Source: Ixodes scapularis
Lineage: Eukaryota; Arthropoda; Arachnida; Ixodida; Ixodidae
NCBI RefSeq assembly: GCF_016920785.2
Contig: NW_024609857.1
Span: 9,877,618 to 9,941,617 of the forward strand
Direction of reading: 5' to 3'
Length of the DNA: 64,000 nt
The notes below the pieces were generated by a model. It did not search any database. It saw only the letters and a list, made by a program, of their open reading frames with translations, and was not told the origin of the DNA. A program made the position numbers and the translations under genes. Below, piece by piece: positions 23,155-34,149 of this stretch (positions are counted from its first letter, which is position 1; each line of letters begins with the position of its first letter).

Positions 23155-24150
23155 CTCTTTTGTTTGCCACACTTTGTATTCGCCTTTTTGGTATACGGGA
23201 GAGTATACCATGCATATACCATAGGCTCGGCGGGATTCCTTGTTTTCCTTAACATCCCACTACGACAAAAGAAAAAAAAAAAAAAGCACAGTAGTCTTTT
23301 TGTTGTTATTTGTGTCTCCCGTGTGTTCTCATCAGGGAATGTTGCTGTGTTTCGATGAAGGTTATAGGTTGGGCCGAAGTTTAGGGATAGGAGGAGGAGA
23401 AAAAAAAAAAGGAAAAACGAAATTGCGAAGAAGGATATAAGATTCGGGGGGGGGGAAGGGGGGGGGGGTTGCAGAAAACTTTCCTATCTTTCTAGGGCTG
23501 CAGTTCGGCTCGTCTCAGTTGTTGCGTTATGCACGAGGCTGAGGCTCGCGTTTTGCTGAATTCTGGTTGAGAGATGAACGGATTGAGGACCTCTTCTGCT
23601 CCATTATGCGCTGGGGTGTGTGCGCGAGACTTAAACTGTGCTTCCCTCGAAGTCCTTCTCCGCTTCGAGCTTTGACTGCACTTGGACTGTTATGGTGTTT
23701 TTTGAAAGTATAGTTCCTAGTCGACGGGAATCGAAGAAAACTAATAATATGGGTTCATACCTACAAAATAGTGTATTCTTTTTTTTCCTTAATATAGCGT
23801 TGTTAACATTTTTTTTTAACTAAAAAACTTAATATTTTAAGCGCAAGTACAGCAGTTACGCTCGAGAGATTTAACATAAATTTAGTTTCTCAATATGTAC
23901 TGGCTTCTTTCACTCCAAATTGACACAAAGTTCGTTCATCACTGCGTTCCTTTCCGAGGTATGTAAAACTGTACTGAGTTATTCCTCCACAACCACCATC
24001 ACCAGGATGGTGCTCGAGGTTATTCGTATAGTTTTCTTGATTTTTGTCTTTTCTTTTGCTCCAAGAGACACCATTAACATTTTCCAAACCTTTCAAAATC
24101 ATAATAAAAACAATGAATTGTACCAAAGTGCGTACTTTTATCGTTCACAA
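23155..24150. other. Non-coding, simple-sequence rich
   Basis: A runs near 23,269-23,285 and 23,401-23,410, and interrupted G runs at 23,445-23,468. AT-rich to 24,150. No gene seen. Confidence 0.45.
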
Positions 24151-24152
24151 TA

Positions 24153-25239
24153 GACAGTTTTAGTATAGCGTTGCTGGCTCTTACGTACGCAATACGCAAT
24201 AGTATAGCGTATGCTAAAAACGACCCGCTCGGACCGATTTTAGTTGTGCGTTACGTTTCGGAGCGAACACCTCGCATGATCTTGGTTAAATTTGCCAAAG
24301 CCGCAGAATTACGCGCGCTTATAGCGCCACCATGCTCCTGAAAATGAATATCGAAAGTGAAAACGTGTCCAGTCATTTTATTCAGTCAAACCAAGCCGCT
24401 GCTGCCTCGTCCAGCGCGCTTTTCTGCGGGGTACAGAGGCTACGAGTACGGGTGCGTAGCCAAATTCGATCACGGAGCCTCCGTCACTAGTCCCGTGGAA
24501 ATGCCACCTTTCATCAATGCTATCGCGGAATGAAGTCCAAGACCTACTGAAGTCCAGTGCATAGCGAGAACTTCGGCGATTTCTTGAAGAGTCGTTCGTT
24601 CGTCGACGATAAACTGAGCGAATAGGGGGCATTCACTGGACGCCATATTTGAGGGTGCTGTTGAGAGCGCATGCTCGGAACGAGCTCACATTAATAGGCT
24701 GCTAAGACCGGCAATCTTGACGGTGCGGAATGCACGTTACAAAAGAACTGTGAAAGCTTGTCATCCGCACGCGCTCGGCATTTGCGCACACGGCTATGGC
24801 CGCCAGTGATTAGTGATTACTCCCTATAGGCCTAGCATCAAGCAGATCGCAGCGTTGACGCACAATTCGAGCGGTGAGCACTTTCACTGTGCACTCTTTC
24901 AGCTGCACGCGATCTGATTCGACCGCGGTACGCCCCGGAAAGAAGTGCCGCGCTGAACACCACGTTATTTCACCGTTCCCGTAACACAGAACCTAGAGAA
25001 CACCACGACGCCCTTGCTGCGCCAGTCAAGGTAACCGCCATCTTGAAACTGGCGCTCCCGTTGGGCCCGAGATCTCTCGAGAGCTTCCCGCAATGCCCGA
25101 TAGCCCGCAACGCAACATCCCCAGCGTTGCGTGCGTACGCAATACGCTAGTCCTTCAACTGCGTTCTGAGCATGCGCACTCACGACCCGCAATTTCCTTG
25201 CGTACTCAAAGCTATAGCGTACGGTCCACTAAAACTGTC
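24153..25239. mobile_element. TA-flanked 1.09-kb DNA element (Tc1/mariner-type duplication)
   Basis: TA precedes 24,153 and follows 25,239. The left end GACAGTTTTAGT is the exact complement of the right end ACTAAAACTGTC. A second shared block, TACGTACGCAATACGC on the left and CGTACGCAATACGC on the right in direct orientation, lies below the ends. TA duplication with these short TIRs suggests a Tc1/mariner-related non-autonomous element. No transposase frame is visible. The termini resemble those of the 38,120 MITE (GAGAGTTTTAGTAGA). Confidence 0.6.
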
Positions 25240-25241
25240 TA

Positions 25242-26640
25242 ATGTTTGCTTCCGAAACACTTTCGAACCGCGCGCTGAGTTGCTTGATAATAGGACTACC
25301 ATAACCCGCTGTGAACGACCTGTCATTCGAGAACTGCGCTTCGCTGCATTTTTGTTTCTTGTCGAATGTTTCACTCGACGAAAACAAGAAGTCTCCCTTT
25401 CCCGTGCTCTCTGTTTTACTTCTGTTTGACTCCCTGCTCCCCCGGCGCTAATTGCTTTCAAACTGCTCGTATTACTGGCAACGCCCAGAAAACATTTTCC
25501 TTTCGATGTTTCGTGTCTTTTTTTTAAATTTTATTTGCTCGGTTGCTTTGTGTGGCTTGTACTCTGAACACGAAAGACTCTCAAGTGCGGACCCTCCAGT
25601 CCCCGCTCGCTGGAGAAGGATCTCGGGAAGCAATACGTCTTCTTCAGAGCGGTCGACACTTGGCATGTTTGCGGCGTGTCCTTGAGAGATTGTCGGCCAA
25701 GTCCTGCCGAGTTCGCCTACTCCAACAGTCTTGGGTGTGCGGCAAATTTCGTTTGGGTGCGTTTTGGTGTGGCGGACGAGTTGATGTTTCCGCTGGGGCT
25801 TTGATGGTTTTTCCGTGTTCCGTCGCGTCACCTCGATTCGAATCGTACGACTTCCCGCCGATATCGCGAGTTGCCGAGTCTCCCCACGCCCGCAAGTTTC
25901 GGCGCCTGGCCCTTATTGAGAAGGCTGAAATGATCGATATAGTTGTACTGACGGAGTTTGTTTCATTCACGCTGGTGTTGTTGTTTTACTGCTTTGGTAT
26001 CTACTTGACATACTGTAGGCATTTTTTTTTTTTTTTGCCTTGAACATTATGTTTACGTCGTGATACGCTGCCGATAGTTTTAGCCTCAGGGTTGGGGATT
26101 TCTTGATCTCATGCAGAGGGCTGAGGAATGTTAGTAACTCGTGTTTTTTTTATATTTTTGTTTTAATTTAAGTAAAACATTTACGAAATGATTCAAACTC
26201 CTCTGTTAGTTCTTATATCAAGACATCCACGAGAGTTACTCTACATATTAATACGGTAAAACAAAGCGAGTAAAACTACCTCACTCCACAAACGAGGGAA
26301 TTTCTTTTTAAATATTTTCCTAAATGTTTTTAGCCTGTTGCTAAAATAGTAAATTACTTACTTTAGCATGGTCTTGTCACAGGAATAAAAGCTGCTAGTA
26401 GTAAGCGATCATGACATGTTTCCAGTTACTATATAGAAATGCCAAATCAGTGTTTTTATACCTTATCATTTGCATGTTTAGTCAGAACCTAAGTCTTATT
26501 TTTAAGGTCGATAATAGACCTTAAATGAAGCTTTTTTTCCTCAGACAAAAGAAATACAAAAAAAAAAAAAAAAAAATTTTGCATAGCCTTTTTACGCTTT
26601 CAACAATACATGATGGCACAAAACCTAATGATCATTTCCC
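25242..26640. other. Non-coding stretch
   Basis: GC-richer at 25,540-25,930, with frames open on both strands but no recognised domain. AT-rich to 26,640 with a long A run at about 26,558-26,576. Confidence 0.4.
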
Positions 26641-26747
26641 TACTTAGAATAGAATAGAATAGTTTATTTCAGACATACATGTGTGATACATATGTCTGGG
26701 GGGCTGCAGCAAAAAAAGGCAAAAAAGCCCTCCGACGAGGCCGCTAG

Positions 26748-26773
26748 CCCCCCCCCCCCCCCCCCCCCCCCCC
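26748..26773. repeat. (C)26 homopolymer
   Basis: Uninterrupted run of 26 C inside the LINE 3'UTR, followed by TCCCC. Confidence 0.9.
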
Positions 26774-27113
26774 TCCCCTGCCCATAGCAGTCAACAGAGA
26801 CAGCATGCAATAATTTAGCAACAAGATTGAAATAAACATAGGCATCAGTAAACCATTCCAATCAATATCATCAATATAAACATAAGCAATGCGTCATAAT
26901 AAAAATAAAAAAAAGAAACACGCTAAAAAAAAAATCATGAAACAAAAACCACAGAAAACTGTATTCATTGACATTAACATCGTCATTATCAACAAAATCA
27001 TCCAACGCACGTCTGATATTAACACATCACAACACTTCATAACACCATGAAAGAAGGACATATTAAAGGCACTATATTTGCAATAAGAACACATAAAAGC
27101 CACATTAAATACT

Positions 27114-27974
27114 CTAAGGTAGGCGATCAGCTTCAAGGAAATATGCTCTAACTTTTTTCCTGAAAGGGTGAATTGTTCTACACTGCTGTGCTATTTGCAC
27201 AATGCTTGGGTGTTTATTTAGTAGGTTAGGAATTTGGTAATCTAGTTTTTGAGTTCCATAGTTAGTTCTAACATTTGGTTTTGTATAATTGGTACGTTTA
27301 AGATCGTATTCCGCAGGTTTATGAAGATAAGTATCGGGGAAATGTGCCTCATCATGCTTGATCTGATCAAAAATTACGATTGCCAATTTATGAGAGAGGA
27401 CATGTTCTATTGGTAGTAACTTATATTTTTCGAATGAGGATGCTGTATGTTCGATGTAGCCTAAATTTCCAATAATGCTTACAGCCTTCTTTTGTAAAAG
27501 GAATATTTTCTCAGTGTTCGCTTTTGTTGTTGTGCCCCACATTAAAAGACAATGTTGTAACCGAGAATATACAAGAGCGTAGTACAGGTTTAGTTTGAGC
27601 CAGTTTGGTAGTAATTCCCTTAGCTTGCGCAGCAATCCAATTGAGCATGAGATGTTACATCTTAAGTTATTTACATGATTAGTTCAACCTAAAAACTCCT
27701 CAAACCATACTCCAAGAAATTTGTGTGCCCTAGTAGACTCTATTGTTGAATTTAGAAAGTGGATATGTGGTTTATAATGTAATGGTTTGTTCTTTGATCT
27801 AAATATTACATATTTTGTTTTCTTTGTGTTTAATTCTAGCTGATTTGACTCTAACCATACAGATAGTTCATTAAGCCAGCTATTTCCAGTTTTTTCAAGC
27901 TCTTGCAGATTATCTCCGGAAAAGAACACGTTAGTATCATCAGCATACAATATAATATAGGGAGTAAGCGCCAC
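27114..27974 (-). pseudogene. LINE reverse transcriptase C-terminal half, one stop codon
   Basis: From 27,974 leftward the frame reads IILYADDTNVFF (RT catalytic motif C), NTKKTKYVIF, then HKFLGVWF (motif E region). It then meets a TGA at 27,686-27,684 and continues in the same frame with HVNNLRCNISCSIGLLRKL. Next come the thumb/post-RT blocks LYYALVYSRLQHC, WGTT, QKKAVSII and RTNYGTQKLDYQIP. Only this one in-frame stop interrupts about 287 codons, so the copy is fairly young. The protein would be the C-terminal part of a LINE ORF2; without the palm residues upstream it cannot be active. Confidence 0.85.
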
Positions 27975-28033
27975 GCTTACTCCCTATATTATAGGGAGTA
28001 AGCGTTTCGAGACTTGCGTCCCAAGTCTCGAAA
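27951..28033. repeat. Double palindrome at the LINE truncation point
   Basis: A perfect 20-bp inverted repeat (27,951-27,970 with 27,974-27,993; spacer CCA) is followed by a third, direct copy of GGGAGTAAGCG (27,994-28,004). A second perfect 12-bp inverted repeat follows (28,005-28,016 with 28,022-28,033). The first arm is the 5'-most RT sequence of the LINE fragment, so the inversion duplicates the element's own end. Confidence 0.85.
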
Positions 28034-28327
28034 GTGGATATTGCCGCATGCCTGACTTTATGGGCAATCTCTCCAGGTTGTTGTGTTTGATTTCTTTTTC
28101 CTGTTATACCAGTATGACCGCGTATCATCGGCCCTTTATTTTTTCCAAGAAATTTACATCTTTTTATAGATGTTGTGAAAAATGTATAGTTTTCTTTTTT
28201 TTTTAGTGGCATTTGACGCTGCGCGTGGTTTGTGGGAGAAAAACGTGCTTAAGGCGATAAAATAAACTTGCATCTGGAACACGAAATGAAGCGCACGGTA
28301 GAAAATTTACACGTCTCACAAGCTTTG

Positions 28328-28856
28328 TTAAAGGGGTGGTGCAACGATTTTACGATTAAAATAATTTGCGTCTCGTCATTTTTACGTTGTTTATCGTGTC
28401 CCGGAGGATAGAGAAAACACCTCCTTCAATAAAAATGTCGCGATTCCGCTGCATAATCGCAAAGCGAAAGTCGAGCTTTTCCCCCCACCTGCAGCCCCAA
28501 GTGGCAGCCGAAGGAACTACGGCGAATAGATTACGTGACCTCGCTCGGCTCTAAGCTGCAGCCTAACGCCCGCTAATGTCAGCAGAGAGAGGGAGAGGAA
28601 GCGTCCTCCGAGATAGCACACGGGAAGCTACTCGGCACTCCGAATGACGTCACTAGGAGGGGGACCAGGTGTGACTATGAAGGCTGGGAGTGAGTTGAGG
28701 GGTGCCCGAAATGCCGATCTTTATCTTTTTTTTTTTACGCAACAACCATGACACGCAGGCGAAATCGGTTTTCTGTTCTTTACTTCAGAAGTGTCAGAGC
28801 GCAACTTCTTGAAATCTTTGACCGAAGTCCGGAAATCGTTGCACCCCCCCCTTTAA
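28328..28856. mobile_element. TTAA-flanked MITE, 521 bp
   Basis: TTAA at 28,328-28,331 and 28,853-28,856 flanks AGGGGTGGTGCAACGATTT and its complement (18 of 19 positions). The interior has no frame over 62 codons and contains T and C runs. TTAA duplication is used by piggyBac and Kolobok transposons; which of them mobilised this MITE cannot be told. The termini differ from those of the 3.16-kb element beyond the first AGGG. Confidence 0.75.
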
Positions 28857-30340
28857 CGTGAAGAATTCATTATTCCTAGACAACAACCAGACAACATGAC
28901 AAAAAGACGAAGATTTATTCTATCATTACTAGTCACTGCAACAATAGAGCGTTGTTTGTCGATCTCGGGTTACCTTCCTACGAGATTTCCATTAATGTTT
29001 GTTGGGTTCACTTTTGCTACCTTTGGTAAGTCATTTTTGTCCCCTCACTGACTTTATTTTATTCCTAATTGAACAAGCTGGGTTTGACGGTTTCCTACGG
29101 ATACTTATTTAAAGTGGAGGGCTCCAATTGCGGCGGATGAACGAGACCGCGCACAACGCCAAATATAAGCACAATACACAAAAAAAAAAGATATGTAAAA
29201 ACAAAACAAAAAGACATCCACTTAAAGAGAGCAGATCCAAAGCAGCTTTACTACAAAAAACAAAATAAAAATATTATACTTAAAATCCTTTATAAAAAAA
29301 ATATCAATTGAGTCATCCCGTTACTGGCCTAGTATGTATATATCGTTTTCTTTTTGTTAATATTATTTTATGTGTTCGTTTGTTTTATGCTATTGAATTC
29401 TCTCTCCATTGGATGCTTTTTTTTTCTCTGCAGTTTTAGTTCAATAGAAATAGGGCGATTTATATTCGAATGCGCAAACTTGGATGCTTGCCTACAAGCT
29501 ACCCGTCTCCCTCCCCAAAACTTTCCACTGAATGAACACGAAATATTTTCCCCGATGCAGGGGTCGGGCCCCACGGTGGTCGGGCCCCATGTCACTTAGT
29601 TCTTTCACGAGGAGAAAGCTAGCTTCATCAGTTTCTGTATTTGACATCTTCGTGTTTAAATATATTATTCGGCACTTTGATCTTACGCCAACTGGCGCCG
29701 GCCAGCTTAATTGGTGCTTTTTTGTTTTCTTTATTTTATATTTTGAAGGCTGGAAGACCGCACATTGTTAAGTGTTGATTTGATTGGCATACACGATCGT
29801 CTGAAGATATCCCATAGTGTACGCACGCGTGGTATGCGAGAATTTGTCACTTTCTAGTTAATTTACACAAATGCTTAGCAGGACTATAGGAGAGCCATAC
29901 ATATCAGACTGGTTAGTTGCAGAAACTAGGTTTTGTGGTAGAATTGCTGTTGTAGAAGAACATAAATATACTAAACGCCACTGTACATAAAAAATATATG
30001 TATTTTGTGCCAAACAAAGTGGTTCGGAGTCGCGAACAAAGTTGGAAAAACTGAAGTCTTAAAACATTGGGACAAAAATCAACTTACATTCAATACAAGC
30101 TTCGCGTACCCATGCTTTCATTTACGCTCTTATTATTATTTTTTCTACGTAAAAATTCGTTTACGCTTTGAACACATCACGAAACTATTTTATTGATAAT
30201 CGGTGATCCAGAATGTACAATGTTTCCTAAACGTGTACTATTCCCGATCGATTATTAAAGCGTACATTGTGTCCAGGTCCTCTACGTCTCTAGAGGATGA
30301 TATGGAGACTTTTTATACGTGCGTTGTTGCCGTAAGTATC
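28857..30340. other. AT-rich non-coding stretch
   Basis: AT-rich with several A runs at 29,180-29,310. GGTCGGGCCCCA occurs twice in direct order at 29,561-29,585. No exon or element was recognised. Confidence 0.45.
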
Positions 30341-30379
30341 ACAAATGGGTTAAGAAACTCAGGGCGTGGTTTCTTACCT

Positions 30380-30735
30380 GCACTGCACCGTGATTGGTCC
30401 TCCGGCGTTCATTTCGGTTGACGACGTAATCTGATTGGCTGCGGAGCGATGATAAGATGAGCGGGACTCGCGACACCCGATGGTTCTGATCGGTAACTAT
30501 AATCGCTACCCTGAATTGCATCAAACTGTGTTCTACTTTACTTGTCGTGGACTAGATATCGTTACACACCGCAAAACGTTGGAAAAAAACGGTCGGTGCA
30601 TACTGCACAGGTGTACTATGCTGCGTACATTTTCGGAGAACTACGTGTGGGTGGCACAAGAAACAAGAGGGGGAGGGGGTATATAAGAGAGGTCGTGCCT
30701 CGTCCACTCGTCACATATGTGTTGTTCGCGGTAAG
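30380..30735 (+). promoter_or_regulatory. Candidate TATA promoter with CCAAT-like and GATA motifs
   Basis: TATATAAG at 30,680-30,687 sits right after a GGGGGAGGGGG block, and a TCACAT initiator-like site follows about 31 bases downstream (30,711). Inverted CCAAT-type motifs GATTGG occur at about 30,393 and 30,433, and a GATAAGA at about 30,452. A GTAAGG donor-like site is at 30,731. Spacing from TATA to the putative start is right for a pol II core promoter. An intact downstream gene is not demonstrated. Confidence 0.35.
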
Positions 30736-31296
30736 GTCTCTGGATCCTGGAAAAGTAGCGCCATTGCCTTCCCTGCCTGCTAGCCGAACACTAAAAAATA
30801 CTAACATACAGATGACCCAACCACGCATAATAGGTTTCCATTGCCATGGAAATCGCCAGTTCGGCCCCTTCAAATCTTCGAAGCTTGGAAAGGGTCGTTC
30901 TAATCTAGTCGCACCAAGATCACCATGTAGCTTCATCGTACTGAAGGCGTTCCTCGCCAATAGAAGCGTCTTTGGCTGTGTGTATTGCAATCAACTTGTC
31001 AATCATGCCCATCTCCATGGATCTTTTAGAATCGCATTTTTCTTCTTGCGTATTTAGAAAAGGGAAAATTATTTTTCAATGCTTCCAAGCACTAACACCG
31101 CGTGTGGTGGTGGCACAAAGATTCACGCTTGTTTCCAGAGAATTTAGATCGGCTTCCCAAGGGTGGAGAGGTCAAGGAGAAACTGTTCATTTAAGGGCCA
31201 AAATGGCGATCATACGAGGAACTTGGCACTATAGTTTCCCACGATCCAGTACTTTAGTTCGCGGCAGTTGGAGATACGTCCACGGACTCTCGCCGC

Positions 31297-31416
31297 ATGA
31301 CGACGGCGGATGCGCAAGAAGTGAATGCACGTGGCTCGGACCAGAGTCCCGTAGAATCAATTTTGAGGCCACCCCCGCCGTCGTCTCCGGTCCGCATATG
31401 CGGAATCGCGTGCGAA
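31297..31416 (+). CDS. Candidate first coding exon (40 codons) with GTAAGT donor
   Basis: An ATG at 31,297 in the context CGCCGC opens a frame that runs exactly 40 codons to a perfect donor GTAAGT at 31,417-31,422, in phase 0. The peptide starts MTTADAQEVNARGSD, has a Pro stretch in the middle and ends RICGIACE. It is not recognised. Upstream, AAAATGGCGATC at 31,198-31,209 resembles the ATGGCG motif seen near many transcription starts, and the TATA site at 30,680 lies 0.6 kb away. No second exon was found. As with any short exon, chance is a real alternative. Confidence 0.35.
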
Positions 31417-31419
31417 GTA

Positions 31420-32700
31420 AGTCGACGGAGAAAACCTGAGAGCGCTGCGCTATTGGGCCATTTCAAACCCACGATACGAAGCGTTTCCCGGGAAAAGGCG
31501 TACGCGGATGAAAGAAGCCGACGGCGCCTCCGTGGTGGACGCGATAGCACGTTCGCCGCGTCATTGGTATACCGCGGTGCGAGTAACGCGTCGTCCCGCA
31601 TGAGAGCTTGCAGTTTTTTTTTTTTTTTTCTTATTTCCGCGTTGAAAATAACTTGAAATGTATTGTGACGTTCGTGACGTCACCCCAACTTCGCACCCCG
31701 TTCCAAGCGGAATAAACAACATAATTCTACGTAAAAAAAGAGAAAAAGATTACGGTTGAATTTAGACATTCTGCTAAGTTCCCACTTTCTGCGCGCTTCG
31801 ACCTGGGAAGTTACGTTCCGCGAGTAATCCTACGCCGGGCAGCACCCACTCAAGGAGTGCTGCACGATTCTTCTCCGATAAGGCATCCATGACACCCGAC
31901 TTACCCTGGAAAGTGTATGCAAAGCTCCCGAACACCCTTCATCTTGCTTCTACGTGTCCCACTTTTTTTTTTTTTTTTGTATTTTATAACCGCGCATTTT
32001 TTATATCTATATATACATGTATTTGGGTCCTTTCTTTGCGGACCGTTGGTGTGAGGTTTCTCGCCTCGCCGCCCGCCTTTCGGGATTCGGGTAATGCCCG
32101 GCTTGGCAGGACCCCGCTTCTGGGGAGACTTTGAAGTTGAGAAAGATAAATCGCTGTTCGATATCCCGGCACGCTGTTGGCGGCAAGGCGGCGGAGGCCG
32201 AGGGAAACGGGGAAGAAACGGGCAGAAAGGCTTCGCTTCCCGCGCAGCCTTTCTGCTGCTCCGTGCGCGCTCGGCTGGCGCTGCCGGCGTGGCTGGTTCG
32301 TTGGTTTGCTGCCGGCAGGATGGCTGGCGGCTGGGAGTTAAACGAACAAGAAACGTCGAAGAGGCTTTGACATAGAAGAGAAAGAAACGGAAAGTGGGAT
32401 TGACAGGATAGGGAGGACTGGGATTGGCAAGAAGAGAAAATAATGGGGAAAGAGGCCAATCCAGAAAAGGGGGGGCTTGCAGACGGATTCCTTACATCTG
32501 AAGTTATGGATCAGGATTTGCGTTTTTGTGGCTATTTTAGTGTCTGACTCGGTTTCCCGATTCCCTGTTGTTATCATTTTTTTTTAATTTCACTCTATCG
32601 TTGCTGTTTATTTTATAGTATATTCATCGACGTGATGTTCCTACTATATTTTTTTTAGTTTGCCTATGCACGAAGATGAAGAATCTAAAGAATCTTATTG
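31420..32700. other. Non-coding; CpG-rich at 32.06-32.34 kb
   Basis: T runs at 31,613-31,630 and 31,963-31,978. A CpG-rich patch at 32,060-32,340 has frames open on both strands but no domain. GA-rich sequence at 32,370-32,470. Confidence 0.4.
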
Positions 32701-32706
32701 TATCTA

Positions 32707-32870
32707 TTAAAGGCCGACGTACATTCGCGCTTTCCACTTTTGCCCTCCCCCTCCTTTCCTCTCCACTTTTAAGCTTGTCCCAACTTGGCTCCCCTCGCAG
32801 CTTAGGAGAGGGGAGCGCTAACAGGATTGTCTTCCCTGCAGAAAACCGAGGTTGGTACGTCGGCCTTTAA
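32707..32870. mobile_element. TTAA-flanked mini-element, 156 bp
   Basis: TTAA at 32,707-32,710 and 32,867-32,870 flanks a perfect 12-bp terminal inverted repeat (AGGCCGACGTAC and complement). A pyrimidine-rich centre holds a small hairpin (CTCCCCTC/GAGGGGAG). It is a third TTAA-type non-autonomous element in the window, with its own TIR sequence. Confidence 0.65.
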
Positions 32871-33995
32871 GTGTTTCCAACTTATTCCCAGAAACAATTA
32901 ACTTGTTTGCATTTCTAAGTATATGCCCTAGTCTGCATGTGTCTTTTTGTATCGCTCTATGTATAGAGCGGCATACCTGACATTCAGAAGCGATGTGAAA
33001 TTTTGAACCGAGCTTCGAGGTCACTTTCGCTCAGATATTTCAATCACAAATGGCAAAGAGAAAAAAAACCAATAACCTGAACAAACAGAAAAAAAAGAAA
33101 GAAAGGAAATAATAAAGGTAAACTGCGATTGAACGCATGTTGGCGCGATTGCGCCATCGTGTGTTCAGTGCCTGTTATCCGTCTTCTGCAAAGGGGGGGG
33201 GGGGGGGGGGGGGGGGGGGAGTCTGCGACTTTTTAGAATGTAAATATGCCGCCCTGTCAGAATGCCTTTATTCTGCAGGCTATTTCGTTGTTCATGTCGG
33301 CAGTGACTGCCATTAAAACACAAGCATACGTTCCTTCCCAGTTTAGCTTGTAACAATTAGCAAACCATGCTCATTCACTCCGGCCTTTAGAAATGCAGTG
33401 CTGGTCAAACTAGTAGGGGTCTACAAAGTTTTACCAGGGTAGTGTGTCTTCAAAACAAGAGTGCGTTTCGGTCGGCGTAAAGCTGGATGCTACGTGTACA
33501 GACAAACTAGCCGTCATGTGTAGCCATGTGCACACGCGTGCGGTGCTCAACAGACACTCACATCGGCGATACTTACGAGACCTCATATACTTGCCAAAAG
33601 CGTTATCTTCTGTGAAGCCCGCCTGTTTAGCGTTCAGAAAACCGGGTCCTGCGTCTGACCCTAAAGGCCCGTTCACAGACTTGCGTTTGCTTAGGGCCGA
33701 GCTCTTGTAATCTCTCAGGACCAGAGAACACACTGGCACGCTAGCGCCCTCTATGAGTTGACCCTGGAACTGGAACTGAGTTTCGGTAAAGCGAAAGTTC
33801 TGCGGCATATGCAAGGTTAAATGCAAGTACTATCTAAGCGAACCAGTGTTTTCTTTCGACCCCCCCCCCCCCCCACCTCCTTTCAAAAAAAAAAAATGAT
33901 GCGTGACAAAAAAAAAAAAAATAATAAAAAAAATGAAGAAAATATCAAAATATACAGAAGCTGGAAGTGTTAATGCCATCCAGAGAAATGGCGCA
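32871..33995. other. Non-coding with long homopolymers
   Basis: Contains (G)27 at 33,193-33,219, (C)15 at 33,860-33,874 and A-rich sequence at 33,885-33,945. The minus frame at 33,431-33,826 has no recognised domain. Confidence 0.45.
33193..33219. repeat. (G)27 homopolymer
   Basis: Longest uninterrupted G run in the window. Confidence 0.9.
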
Positions 33996-34000
33996 AGTAG

Positions 34001-34147
34001 GGACCTTTAGCAAACCGTTGCCTTGTTCGGCGCACCGCACTACCGGAGCAGTTAGAAGCATGCTTTTAAGCGCGCGCTTAAAAGCATGCTTCGAAGGCTC
34101 CGGTAGTGCGGTACGCGGAGCACGGTAACGGTTTGCTAAAAGTCTCC
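34001..34147. repeat. Near-continuous 73-bp-arm palindrome
   Basis: The two arms meet at the self-complementary AAGCGCGCGCTT (34,068-34,079) with no spacer. Shared blocks are TTTAGCAAACCGTT, CCGCACTACCGGAG and AAGCATGCTTTTAAGCGC, matched in inverse order on the right. A few mismatches and one-base gaps occur. A spacerless palindrome this long should extrude as a cruciform. It may be a hairpin-type MITE. Confidence 0.8.
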
Positions 34148-34149
34148 AA

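Larger units (their letters stand above)
26643..27993 (-). mobile_element. 5'-truncated CR1/L2-type LINE fragment
   Basis: On the minus strand the order is partial reverse transcriptase (27,974-27,114), a 3'UTR of about 450 bases, and a pentamer tail (GAATA repeats at 26,646-26,660 on plus, read as TATTC repeats). A pentameric tail and the RT sequence type fit CR1/L2-group LINEs. The copy lacks the endonuclease and most of the RT; it stops just 5' of the YADD box, the usual outcome of incomplete reverse transcription. A 26-nt C run at 26,748-26,773 interrupts the 3'UTR. The truncation point carries a palindrome (see 27,951-28,033). Confidence 0.8.

Noticed and set aside
28366..28554. 62-codon frame as a small gene
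   Set aside because: Lies wholly inside the TTAA-flanked MITE and has no recognisable features.
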